From Martelella alba (GTDB lineage: Bacteria; Pseudomonadota; Gammaproteobacteria; Enterobacterales; Enterobacteriaceae), in assembly GCF_005217455.1 (NCBI RefSeq), contig NZ_SZPQ01000022.1, forward strand, positions 40,780 to 104,779: a stretch of DNA of 64,000 nt, read 5' to 3'. Below, piece after piece: positions 34,801 through 42,775 of the stretch. Position 1 is the first letter of the stretch. Every line of letters starts with the position of its first letter. Below the pieces are notes generated by a model, which was not told the DNA's origin, did not search any database, and saw only the letters and a list, made by a program, of their open reading frames with translations. Position numbers and translations under genes: made by a program.

Positions 34801-36267
34801 ATTCGCGGCGGTTTTGCGGGCGTCGCCGGCGGCGAAGAAGGCCGCCAGCGCGTTTTTTTTGTCTCCCTCGGTGTTGTCGCCCCCGGCGTCATCATCCGTT
34901 TTATCCCAGACCTGTTCAGCCCGCTGCCTGGCGTAGAATAACGCGGCGGGGACATTGAAAAGCGCCAGCAAGGCCGGATCCGCCGCGCCTTCCCGTAATA
35001 TATCCTCAAGGGATCCGCCCAGAGCGATAAGCTCGTCTGTGGAATAATCGCCGGTCTCCACGCCCGTTAGCCGCATGAACAGCATGGCGGCATGCAAATA
35101 ACCGCCATCCAGGGTGCCGATGGAAATCGACGATGCCGACAGCGTTTGTTCCGACAGCGCCAGCATGGGCAAACGTTCAAAGATCACCTCATGTAATATA
35201 TAACGCGCCGAAAGGTTATTCAGATTCAAGGCCGGGGCAAGGGTACCGTTGAGCGATCCCGGCCCGCTTTCAAGCCAATCCGTCAACAGGGTTTTCAACG
35301 CCGACAATGGCAATTGCAAAGGACGCCCGGGCCGGCAACGGTTTTGGCCGGTAAGCCGCCGGATGATCCCCGCGACGCACGCGCTCAAGCCTTCCTCGAA
35401 TACCAGCGCTTCGAGCCAGTGTCCAATGACGGCGAATTGTCTTTCGCGGGTCAGGCTTTCCCGTTTATGCGCGCCATACTCTCCGGAGGGTTTGAGCAAT
35501 TGCCGGGCGATTTTTTCCAGGCCCCCGGAGGTATGTATAATGAAATGTATGGCGCTGTTAATGACAACCGAGCGATCATACTGATCTTCGGGCGCAATCA
35601 ATTGGTGCTTAATAAGATAACGCCGTATAGAGGCCGTCAATGACGCTAGCGCCGATGAAGGGTCGCTCGGCGCTATTTCCTCCTGTTCAATTGACCTGTC
35701 GATCAGCCCATCGGCTTTTGCCGTGCCCTTCTCCTCCGCGCTTTCAATCCCGCGGACCGGTTGGTCATCGCTGTGGCGCGCCGCTCGCGCGTTGCGGTCC
35801 AGGGGTGTTTTTGTCATCACCGACGCGCCGAAGAAAAACGCGCTTTCATCCGAGACGGGGTCTGGAATGTGCGCCGACCGACGCTGTGCGATGCCGGCGA
35901 GCCGGCCATGTGCCCCGTGTCGTGGTGAAAATCCCGAGTAAACCGGCGTCGCGGCGTTGATTCCGCCGGTGGCGGCATTGCCGGCCCGCGCCTGATATAA
36001 GGTGGTATTGGCATTGGTTATCAATAGCAAGGCGCGCAAAAACAATTCCGCGCGTACCTGTTTCAAGTGATGAACATTTTGGGCGGACGGCCTATGATCG
36101 CATTCTGTATAAACCGGTTCGTTAAAACGCATTTGCGGGTAGTGATAACGGGATGGTCGATTTAGGTCGCGAACGCCGGAAGCGTTATGACGGGTAATAG
36201 GATTTTCATTGTAATGCGCCAAATAATTTCCGATATTTCTATTATATTGTTCATTGCTTATTGGCAT
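31819..36267 (-). CDS. Giant effector-like protein 1: toxin-like core, F-box-like motif and C-terminal LRR
   Basis: The protein is 1,482 aa. The start at 36267 (MPISNEQYNR) was chosen because GGAGG lies 6 nt upstream and because it aligns with the start of the paralogue at 41144; the frame stays open to 36519, but that stretch runs into a repeat. The N-terminal 700 residues are helical and unrecognised. Around residue 735 lies FIPFYDCVTG, followed by a hydrophobic hairpin (CAMDLIGLVPLVGQGIALG), as in dermonecrotic-toxin-like large proteins. An F-box-like motif (LPPEIQLIIIRHLD...) spans about residues 1058-1085. Residues 1152-1482 are 15 complete 21-residue LRRs of the IpaH/SspH type plus a last partial one. 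No NEL ubiquitin-ligase domain follows. A role as a secreted host-cell effector is inferred from this architecture. Confidence 0.8.
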   Translation of the reverse strand: MPISNEQYNRNIGNYLAHYNENPITRHNASGVRDLNRPSRYHYPQMRFNEPVYTECDHRPSAQNVHHLKQVRAELFLRALLLITNANTTLYQARAGNAATGGINAATPVYSGFSPRHGAHGRLAGIAQRRSAHIPDPVSDESAFFFGASVMTKTPLDRNARAARHSDDQPVRGIESAEEKGTAKADGLIDRSIEQEEIAPSDPSSALASLTASIRRYLIKHQLIAPEDQYDRSVVINSAIHFIIHTSGGLEKIARQLLKPSGEYGAHKRESLTRERQFAVIGHWLEALVFEEGLSACVAGIIRRLTGQNRCRPGRPLQLPLSALKTLLTDWLESGPGSLNGTLAPALNLNNLSARYILHEVIFERLPMLALSEQTLSASSISIGTLDGGYLHAAMLFMRLTGVETGDYSTDELIALGGSLEDILREGAADPALLALFNVPAALFYARQRAEQVWDKTDDDAGGDNTEGDKKNALAAFFAAGDARKTAANPYEKLITLLENFRSRLQLAQMIRETGIPAAAQEEEGDADKFCAPRLKDDLFEAGENGIDAIFDRQNKRIAEQYALVDSLLLSQVFTGMSPSEKSFLQKADIYRALAEFSSFHAISHQIAVLAIPHHAYVIPLAPDVELLYAVSDGQKRVYALRLRDDGYWLDRVDFHTERYYALMTDGAACRRDPDYKLKVSAKTQDAYLLKKAGEPALRLTDALARKHQDLFFQRLHQSGYDQTAMEKARDFLLSFIPFYDCVTGVSVGRTAAVFSCAMDLIGLVPLVGQGIALGGKFTQAGAKGSLMAYQSMARSLAVRETLRAALQQGYRQLVRQAALPMAAELNRAALITLGVQALKAFDPGLEYLMLASRGALRQAVQAAEVIKNNVPVWKKILWQYRLASLQPSMTDGHRLIKEGRLAGTDKPVSIVRLSGDTYFRKSIYAQIDPRTGAVFGKKYTLSPQGELKAIPQPLAKRLKNILDYGLSGRGAPRAARRMALQTAERAAVSRVPPDVLLRWLENRRLAVPVSRSQFLQLHNLREEQLARYVTPTGVLTADAEILLATAGFNDWNRLLTLPPEIQLIIIRHLDIRSLNNLMLAFPSLSQSHIRIDNLRHLAEERLNALINRMTEANNAWALEAVATEKRWLVLSVINGYFASEHRNMLLAGMRLRRLPPCLPEDLRVLDVSANLLSRLPDNLPPSLHQLDVRINKLVLLTENLPPTLTWLSAAYNQLTRLPNRLPSMLTYMDVSRNNLNILPEYLPETLSYLDISGNTLTLLPSGLPPALLFFKASNNAINQLPNNLPGRLHRLELQSNLLQALPEPLPHSLQFIDVTNNVLSSLPAIMPRELMRLDVAKNRLEALPSLLPPNLLILNAENNFLTHLPKALPPRLKELNVAYNNLLTLPDSLPPFLAVLDANNNMLAELPSILPLGLSSLSLSHNLLRALPENLPDGLQRLLIAYNQLERLPTSLPATLQWLNIMYTGISGPLNNLPQGIEIIR
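31822..32814 (-). repeat. Fifteen tandem 21-residue leucine-rich repeats (effector-like protein 1)
   Basis: Each repeat has the form LxxLPxxLPxxLxxLxxxxNx and is exactly 21 residues. For example, LTLLPSGLPPALLFFKASNN is followed in register by INQLPNNLPGRLHRLELQSN. Fifteen complete units are followed by a 16-residue end piece. The consensus is that of bacterial IpaH/SspH LRRs rather than of cysteine-containing eukaryotic LRRs. Confidence 0.93.
33013..33096 (-). other. F-box-like motif in effector-like protein 1
   Basis: The encoded stretch begins LPPEIQLIIIRHLDIRSLNN and ends LMLAFPSL. It keeps the F-box spacing LPxE-[IL]-x3-[IV][IL]-x2-L-x4-L-x2-L-x4-P. In eukaryotes this motif binds Skp1. 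The paralogue has the same motif at exactly the same distance, 94 residues before its LRRs. Confidence 0.72.
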
Positions 36268-36659
36268 CAGCATCCTCCGGTAAATTAATTGTCGTCTTGA
36301 TTGTTCGAGTTGCGAGCGGGCGGTAAGGCAGAAAATAATGTATTGGAAATGAATTTTCCCCGCCGGCAGCGGATTAGCATACGATGCGCCTGGGAAGGCA
36401 TGAGAGACATCCCGTCTCTCACCGGAGGCCCGCCGTCGGCGGTTCAAATGTGTTACCGAAAAATCCGTCTCTCGCTTGCCGCCGCGACGCAACTTGAAGT
36501 ATTTAGAGGATATGGGCACATCTTACTTTTACGAAAAACCAATGTCATCGTCTATTTTAGGTGGATATTAAGCAATAATTAGTTAAATTTTTCGCTTAAT
36601 TCTTTATGATACTCTTATTCAGGTTCATGCTTTTTTCACCCCTCTACACACGGCTTGAG
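36268..36659. other. Intergenic region upstream of effector-like gene 1
   Basis: These 392 bp carry the GGAGG ribosome-binding site of gene 1 (36274-36278), a palindromic repeat (36386-36513), and an AT-rich stretch (36520-36610) that could hold the promoter. No further gene is supported. Confidence 0.6.
36386..36513. repeat. Dispersed repeat copy upstream of effector-like gene 1
   Basis: It shares a long alignable stretch with 41514-41636: GAGACATCC-GTCTCTC-CCGGAGGCCCGCCG, then GGCGGTTCAAAT, then GCCGCCGC-A-GCAACT-GAAGTATT-AGAG. The right end is the common terminal motif of this repeat family. The left half of the longer copy seems missing here. Confidence 0.7.
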
Positions 36660-39600
36660 TTAGCGGTTGTGCGCCTCGGTAGGGGGCGACGAGACGATTT
36701 GCACATCTGTCGGCAGATTATCCGGCCGCGACTGGATATAGGTGGACCGGATATCCAAAACCCGCAGCGTTACCGGCAGCGGCGACGGCAAACATGTCAG
36801 TTGGGTATGCGCCACCGAAAGGGTTTGTAGCCCCGCCGGCAAGTTATCCGGCAAATGGGTAAGCACATTATAGCCGGCCCGCAATGACTTGAGGTCCGCC
36901 GGCAGGGAAGCCGGCAGCGAGACAAGCATATTATTCGCCACATCCAGTTCGACAATGGATGCCGGCAACACATCGGGTAATGCCGCCAGATTATTGAATG
37001 CCACCCGCAATATTTTGAGTTTCCCTGGAAGGGCGGGGGGGAGACGCGACATCAGATTGTTGGTCAACAACAACTCGCGCAAGTCCTGAGGCAAACTGGC
37101 CGGCAGGTGTTCCAGACGATTGCTGCTGACTTCCAAAATCTTTAATCGCCGAGGCAATCGTTCCGGCAAGGAATTCAATAGGTTGTGGTACAGGTCTAAA
37201 ACCTGAAGCGTGCTCGGCAAATGTCCGGGCAGATGCGTCAGCAGGTTGTTTTGCAGTTCCAACCGGCGCAACCCGCGAGGCAGACGCTCAGGCAATAGCG
37301 TTAATACATTGGCGTTAGCCTTGAGCTCCAGCAACCCGGCGGGAAGATGTTCCGGGATGCGAACCACTGTGTTACCACTGATATCCAGATGCGTGAGAGC
37401 GCCCGGCAGTGCATCCGGCAAGGCGGTAAGCTGGTTATTGTTGAGTTTCAGGTGAGTCAGCGTCGAGGGCATTAGGGCCGGCAAACGGGTCAACCGATTG
37501 ATGGACGCGTCCAGTCGGGACAGTCGCGATGGCAGCGCCTCGGGCAGAACGGATAGCTTATTGACGCTGACATTTAATTGTTCCAGGTTGCCCGGAAGTT
37601 GTTCGAGCAAGGCGCTCAGTTGGTTTGCGCTGACATCCATGCCAAGCAAATCCGACGGCAACTGCGGCGGCAGCGTTTTGAGTCGCAAACCGGCCAGTAT
37701 AAGCTGCCGATGATACGTAGAGTAATAGGCCGTGATGATATTGAGCGCCAGCCAGCGTCGTTCGCCAAAGGAGGACGACATCATCCACGCGGTATTGTCC
37801 CTGGCGATGATATCCAGCAAATTTTGTTTGCGTCTTTCAACGAGATACCGCAGCGACGCCGCCTGGGGAGGCGCGACATCCAGCAGGGGAAAAGCCAGCA
37901 GCAGATTTTGCAACGCACGGATATCAAGATAGCGGATGATCATGATTTGCAGTTCCGGCGGCAAACCCAACAGACGGTTCCAGTCATGGAAGCCGGCGAA
38001 AGACAGTAGCTGTCCCGCCCGCTCGGTCAGTTCGCCCGAAGGCGCGATATAGTGGGACCAATATTCCGCGTCGAGATTGAATCGGCGCAGGAAATCGTCC
38101 CTAATGTCGGCCCCGCCCATTCGCCGGATTTCCAGCCAGCGCAACAACATGTCCACCGTCAGATCAGATGGGCCGGTGGATGACGTCGCCAACTCCTGAC
38201 CCGCGACCGGCCGCGCTAGCCGGCGGCTGGCGCGGGGCGCGCCGCGACCGCTGAGTCCCTGCTCCAGTATATTCTTCAGTCGTTGAGCCAACGGCAAGGG
38301 TATTGCGTGTAATTCCCCATCAGAGGCCAGGGTATATTTTTTACCGAACAGCGTCCCGGTGTCGATATCAATCCGCACATATACCGTCCGCCCCCGGAAA
38401 GTGTCGCCGCCCAGTGGGATCATCGGCAAGGGTTTTCCCCAGCCGGCCAGCCGGCCGTACTCTATTGGATAATGATTCGCCGCCATCGGCCGCTGCTGCG
38501 CCACATCCCCGGCGAACGGCAGGATTTTTTTCCAGACAGGCACCTGACGCGTCACGGTTCTAGCGGCCGTCAGCACCTGTTCCAACGTGTGATACCCCAG
38601 CGAGCCTATCCATTCCACGCCGGGGTCCATGCTCCGCAAACCGGCAATGCCGAATTGAATCAATGTCGCCCGGTTCAATTCCTCCGCCGCCGGCAAAACG
38701 GCATAGCGGAACAATCGCCGCCCGCTTTCGCCGACCGCCTGACGTAAGGTTTGCCGAGTGGCCAGCGAACGCAATGCCGCCTGATAGGCTAACATGCCGC
38801 CTTTTACGCCATGTTGCATAAACCGCAGCCCCAGGCCCATACCCGCGCCTATCAGCGGCAGAAAACTGATAACATCCAGCGCGCAGGACAGCGCGGCCTC
38901 GGACTTTTTCGCTTCAAGGCCAGTGAGACAATCATAAAGCGGGACCAGTGACAGCATGAAATCCTTGACTTTTTCTAGAGATGTACGTTCATAACCTTGA
39001 TGATGCAAGTGCGTGGCGAACGTCATTCGATGTTGCCGTATCAACTGTTCCGCCAGATGTTCCAGGGAATCGTCCGGGCTTTTAAGCAGGGGAAACACGT
39101 CGGAGCGGATAAAAATTTTTAATTGGTAATCCGGATCATGGGCGCATTTGCCGCCGTCGGCCATCAGCGGGTAGTAGCGTTGCGCCTCTTGATCCATCCG
39201 GGTCAAGGCATAGGCGCTATCATGGTAACGCAAAGCATAAATTCGCGTTTCCCCGCCGAGCCTGCCCACCAGCAGCTCCACACCGGACGCCAGTCGTACC
39301 GTCAGCGCATAGGGCGATATGACATGCGCCGCCATCTGTCGGCGCACGGTATGCGCGGCCGAAAATTCGGCATCGCCCCGGCGCACCTCCGCGCGGCGTA
39401 AAAAATCGGCCTCGTCCGATGGTAATGATTCAAACGCGGCGGCCAGCATCAGCATATCCACCACGGCATACCGGGCGGCGATCATGTCGTTTTGCCGCGC
39501 GAACAGCGCGTCGGGATCATCCACGGGCAAGGGTTCTTCATCACCAAGGCAATAACGTTCATCGGCGTTATCCGGCGCGGCGTCGGGATCCCCATTGCCG

Positions 39601-41144
39601 GTGTTGGCGGAAAGCTGCTGGATAAACTGAATCCGGCTACGGTAGTTTTGCAATGCCTCGGATAATTGCCGATAAGGGTTTTCCTCATCCCTGCGTGCAT
39701 CCAGAGCCGCGAAAAATGCCTCCAGCGCCCGACGGGCATGATCTTGGTCCGTTTCCGTCTGTTCGGTGCCGGCGAGAATGCTTTTATCGGGCTTCGGCGA
39801 CAACCCATAATAAAGACACGCAGGTAACTCAAAAAGCCGGATTAACGCGGGATCCGCCAGGCCTTCGCGTAAAATATCCTCGATAGAGCCGCCCAATTCG
39901 ATAAGCTCCCGTACCGTAAGTTTGGCCAGGCCCGGCGCCGCCTGGCGGGTGAAAAGCAGGCCGGCATGCAGCAAGCCCGCGTCCAGCCCGCCGACAAAGA
40001 CATGGCTTTCAGCCAACTCCCGCTCGGGCAGCGACAAAACCGGCAACGCCGTCTTCACCACCTCTTCCAAAATGTAATGCGCCGCCGTTTGGCTCAGCGC
40101 GCCTTCCAACTGCCCAGGACCGGAGTATACCGTCAGATTCCCGCCGGCCAGCCAGTCATTAAGCCTGGTTTGAAGCGCGGAAAAGGGCAGGCGCAACGGA
40201 CGCCGCGGATGGCAAGCGTATTCCGCCTTCGCCGCCAGCAGGATCTGGCTGGCAAAAGCGCCGATGCCGCCCGGAAACACCCGGGTATCCAGCCACGAAT
40301 GGACCAAGGCGAATTGCGCCTCTCGCGTCAGGGTTTCCTGGAGATGCCCGCCATAGACGCCGGCGGATCTGGCCAGTTGCCGGGCAATATGCTCCAATCC
40401 GTCCGGCTCGCGGATGATGTGGGCGACGACGTTCTCGATTAACACCGTGATTCCCGTCAGTTCCTCGCTGGTGTTGAGGCGTTTTTTTGAAAAAAAGCGC
40501 TGAAGCTGCGCTGTCTGATCGCCCAGGGACTTTTCTTCCTCATCGGCGAGTTTCATCACGGGCGCCGGATCGACCATGGCGATGTATTCGTCTGAGCCGC
40601 CGGCAGGCGCCTCTTTGAATGAAAGCGCTTCATCGCCCATCTGCCTGCGGGAACGAGGGTGCGCCTCCTTGGTCGATTGTCGCCCTCGGGCGTGGGGTCC
40701 CGCCCTGATTACCCACGGCGCGGACGTGATTTCCCCGGGCGGCGCGTCGGACCGGGCGTTCGACCTGCCAAGCGATCCCGCCGCGTTTTGCCCGTCATCG
40801 GCCGGGAACAACGCGCGCGCCGACAGGCCCACTTCGCCGGCAATCGGCAAAGCCGTGCTCACCCCTCTCGTAGACAGGCTAACATTGACATTGGTTGCCC
40901 ATAAAAGCGTCCGCAATAGAAGTTCCGCGCGAATTTTTTTGACGTCACCACGTAATCCCACCGGCATATCGACCATTGATTCCCGCTGAGATATATTTAT
41001 TGGAATGTCAGCGCCACCGTTGCTGATATTATTTCTGGTGAATTGATGGAAATCAAAATATTTATTTTTTGACAAATTTTGCTTATGCCTTTTGATCTCG
41101 TGATAACCCATGCTTTCTCTATATTGGTGATGAATTATTGGCAT
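36660..41144 (-). CDS. Giant effector-like protein 2: toxin-like core, F-box-like motif and C-terminal LRR
   Basis: The protein is 1,494 aa. The start at 41144 (MPIIHHQYRE) was chosen for GGGAGG just upstream and for its match to MPISNEQYNR of protein 1. The frame is open to an ATG at 41228. It is collinear with protein 1: VRAELFLRALL/IRAELLLRTLL near the N-terminus, LVPLYDCLTG near residue 732 followed by a hydrophobic hairpin, and FGKKYTL with GLSGRGAPRA. An F-box-like LPPELQIMIIRYLDIRALQN lies at about residues 1061-1088. Fifteen 21-residue LRRs plus an end piece occupy 1155-1494. No NEL domain is present. It follows a tandem duplication with protein 1, since the upstream repeat element is shared too. 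It is probably delivered into eukaryotic cells, by inference. Confidence 0.8.
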   Translation of the reverse strand: MPIIHHQYRESMGYHEIKRHKQNLSKNKYFDFHQFTRNNISNGGADIPINISQRESMVDMPVGLRGDVKKIRAELLLRTLLWATNVNVSLSTRGVSTALPIAGEVGLSARALFPADDGQNAAGSLGRSNARSDAPPGEITSAPWVIRAGPHARGRQSTKEAHPRSRRQMGDEALSFKEAPAGGSDEYIAMVDPAPVMKLADEEEKSLGDQTAQLQRFFSKKRLNTSEELTGITVLIENVVAHIIREPDGLEHIARQLARSAGVYGGHLQETLTREAQFALVHSWLDTRVFPGGIGAFASQILLAAKAEYACHPRRPLRLPFSALQTRLNDWLAGGNLTVYSGPGQLEGALSQTAAHYILEEVVKTALPVLSLPERELAESHVFVGGLDAGLLHAGLLFTRQAAPGLAKLTVRELIELGGSIEDILREGLADPALIRLFELPACLYYGLSPKPDKSILAGTEQTETDQDHARRALEAFFAALDARRDEENPYRQLSEALQNYRSRIQFIQQLSANTGNGDPDAAPDNADERYCLGDEEPLPVDDPDALFARQNDMIAARYAVVDMLMLAAAFESLPSDEADFLRRAEVRRGDAEFSAAHTVRRQMAAHVISPYALTVRLASGVELLVGRLGGETRIYALRYHDSAYALTRMDQEAQRYYPLMADGGKCAHDPDYQLKIFIRSDVFPLLKSPDDSLEHLAEQLIRQHRMTFATHLHHQGYERTSLEKVKDFMLSLVPLYDCLTGLEAKKSEAALSCALDVISFLPLIGAGMGLGLRFMQHGVKGGMLAYQAALRSLATRQTLRQAVGESGRRLFRYAVLPAAEELNRATLIQFGIAGLRSMDPGVEWIGSLGYHTLEQVLTAARTVTRQVPVWKKILPFAGDVAQQRPMAANHYPIEYGRLAGWGKPLPMIPLGGDTFRGRTVYVRIDIDTGTLFGKKYTLASDGELHAIPLPLAQRLKNILEQGLSGRGAPRASRRLARPVAGQELATSSTGPSDLTVDMLLRWLEIRRMGGADIRDDFLRRFNLDAEYWSHYIAPSGELTERAGQLLSFAGFHDWNRLLGLPPELQIMIIRYLDIRALQNLLLAFPLLDVAPPQAASLRYLVERRKQNLLDIIARDNTAWMMSSSFGERRWLALNIITAYYSTYHRQLILAGLRLKTLPPQLPSDLLGMDVSANQLSALLEQLPGNLEQLNVSVNKLSVLPEALPSRLSRLDASINRLTRLPALMPSTLTHLKLNNNQLTALPDALPGALTHLDISGNTVVRIPEHLPAGLLELKANANVLTLLPERLPRGLRRLELQNNLLTHLPGHLPSTLQVLDLYHNLLNSLPERLPRRLKILEVSSNRLEHLPASLPQDLRELLLTNNLMSRLPPALPGKLKILRVAFNNLAALPDVLPASIVELDVANNMLVSLPASLPADLKSLRAGYNVLTHLPDNLPAGLQTLSVAHTQLTCLPSPLPVTLRVLDIRSTYIQSRPDNLPTDVQIVSSPPTEAHNR
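36663..37682 (-). repeat. Fifteen tandem 21-residue leucine-rich repeats (effector-like protein 2)
   Basis: The units follow the same LxxLPxxLPxxLxxLxxxxNx pattern in strict 21-residue register, ending in a 25-residue tail. Repeat by repeat they align with those of protein 1; for example, RRLELQNNLLTHLP pairs with HRLELQSNLLQALP. The duplication therefore happened after the array had reached its present length. Confidence 0.93.
37881..37964 (-). other. F-box-like motif in effector-like protein 2
   Basis: The encoded stretch starts LPPELQIMIIRYLDIRALQN and ends LLLAFPLL. It keeps the LPxE, I-I, L-D and L-x2-L positions of the F-box and lies 94 residues before the first LRR, exactly as in protein 1. 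Confidence 0.72.
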
Positions 41145-41445
41145 ATTGCCTCCCGCGGTAATAGTGCTTAACGCTAATTCATACTCGACATATTCTACGT
41201 TGCCATTTTGTTGGTGGTATTCATTCATCCTGTCATAGAACCGCTCATGTTGCCGGGAATAACCGGAAACACGCGTATTTCACAATGATTACCGGTAACT
41301 GACATAAGCAAGTGGCTTAAGTGAACGATAATACCTCCGCCAGCGACGAATCTTAACCCTATTGGCAGCGGCCCATCGGGACGAGGGTTAGGTAGGGGCG
41401 GAAAGCGCCAACATACTTGCAACATTGAATCATATAGGATAGACA

Positions 41446-41636
41446 CTCGTCATACTTCACCTTGGCTCTTTGTTGGCGGCGCTCGCCCACCCCAGTCACA
41501 GAGTCGGCTATGTTCCTGGGAACGGCGCGAGACATCCGGTCTCTCGCCGGAGGCCCGCCGTTGGCGGTTCAAATCCGTTCCCGACGAAGCTGTCGCTCCC
41601 TGGCCGCCGCAATGCAACTCGAAGTATTCAGAGTAT
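41446..41636. repeat. Full-length dispersed palindromic repeat upstream of effector-like gene 2
   Basis: The left end CTCGTCATACTTCACCTTGG and the right end GCAACTCGAAGTATTCAGAG are imperfect inverted copies. The interior contains the common GGCGGCGCTCGCCCAC and CCCAGTCACAGAGTCGGC blocks. At about 190 bp, without coding capacity, it has the form of a MITE-like element of enterobacteria. Confidence 0.7.
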
Positions 41637-41870
41637 ATTGTGATAAACTTGACGAATCTCGCTTATTGTTATCTTACCCGGTAAGACGGCCGATGTCATC
41701 CTGAAATTGGCGCAGAAATCCCGACAAAAGCTATTTCTTTGCAATATGTATAATCATAATCCGACTTTGGAAAATATCGCGTAATCCGCCGTGTTCTTAG
41801 TTACGCCATGTCGACCTTTTCCGGTCTATTCGGGACGGTGAAACAGGTCAATGAGGGGATGATATATATT

Positions 41871-41906
41871 CATTGCCGGCTATACTGATAGCGATACCCG
41901 GCAATG
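41871..41906. promoter_or_regulatory. Two-level stem-loop in the 41-42 kb gap
   Basis: CATTGCCGG (41871-41879) and CCGGCAATG (41898-41906) form a perfect 9-bp stem. Inside it, CTAT and ATAG form a second short stem around ACTG. No U-run follows. It could be part of a small RNA or an operator; nothing in the sequence decides which. Confidence 0.35.
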
Positions 41907-42248
41907 GATATCCTCCTGCCGAATTATTTTTCCCCTCATTCCGCCAATGATAACGCATCCTAGTTTGACCAGAGGATCTTCCCTTGCCTATTGACCGGTT
42001 ATTTTTATCCCCATGGGAAAATACCCTGTCCGCCGGATGGGACGCGGCGTTTCCACCACGCCGGCAGGAGAGTCGCCGATAGCGCGTGTATAAGCCGCTT
42101 CACGGCGATGTGATTTCGATCCCTGCATTTTTACCCTGGGAGGCTATGCTGAAAACAAGCTCTGCCGGGCGGGGATCGTGTTCCATTTTTGCGATATGCC
42201 CTAGGGCGGCAAGTCGAAGGTCGACAGTCTCGACAAAGGGGAAGTGAC

Positions 42249-42746
42249 ATGCAAACTGCGAAACGCAAATCCGCCGCGCCGCTGCTTTACCTTATCCGTA
42301 ATGAGCGCCTCACGCCCCCGCCGCATCTGCTGGCCGGCGAACGCGTTATGTTGTTCGACGGCGAGTGTCCGTTATGCCGGCGTCTGATACAAACGCTGAT
42401 AAACGCCGATCGGCGGCGCAAAATCCATCTTGCCACCGTGCAGTCCCCCCCGGGGCAGGATTTGCTGCGTTGGGCCGGTATGCCCGCCGATGATTTTAAA
42501 ACCATCGCCTATATCGCCGACGGCCAGGTTTTCGTTCGCTCCGACGCTTTTTTCGCGGCCCTGACGCAGTTGAGCTGGCCATGGCGCGCGTTGAGATTGC
42601 TACGTTTTTTCCCCCGCCGGCTACGGGATGGCGTTTACAATGCCATCGCCCGACGCCGCTACCGCTGGTTTGGTAAATTGCCGGCCGGCATGCGGCCCCC
42701 GCAAGACGATAGCGGGCGCCGTTATCTGGCAAGGGGGCGCGATTGA
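42249..42746 (+). CDS. DCC-family thiol-disulfide oxidoreductase-like protein (DUF393)
   Basis: The 165-aa protein has the defining DxxCxxC motif at the end of the first strand (MLFDGECPLCRRLI; D37, C40, C43). The family fold is completed by WRALRLLRFFPRRLRDGVYNAIARRRYRWFG. These proteins are thioredoxin-like and of uncertain function. The start at 42249 (MQTAKRKSAAP) has AAAGGGG 7 nt upstream; in-frame codons further upstream have none. It stands alone between effector-like gene 2 and a convergent secreted hydrolase gene. Confidence 0.85.
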   Translation: MQTAKRKSAAPLLYLIRNERLTPPPHLLAGERVMLFDGECPLCRRLIQTLINADRRRKIHLATVQSPPGQDLLRWAGMPADDFKTIAYIADGQVFVRSDAFFAALTQLSWPWRALRLLRFFPRRLRDGVYNAIARRRYRWFGKLPAGMRPPQDDSGRRYLARGRD

Positions 42747-42775
42747 ACGGCCTTCTTGGCCGCCCCGCCCCACCA

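Larger units (their letters stand above)
41145..42248. other. Long intergenic region upstream of effector-like gene 2
   Basis: These 1.1 kb contain a full-length palindromic repeat (41446-41636), an AT-rich segment (41640-41780) and a two-level stem-loop (41871-41906). No ORF in it has convincing coding character or a ribosome-binding site, apart from the next gene at 42249. It may hold promoters for both flanking genes. Confidence 0.55.

Noticed and set aside
31822..37682. NEL-type E3 ubiquitin ligases (IpaH family)
   Set aside because: The LRRs are IpaH-like, but the chains end with the LRR and no NEL catalytic motif follows.
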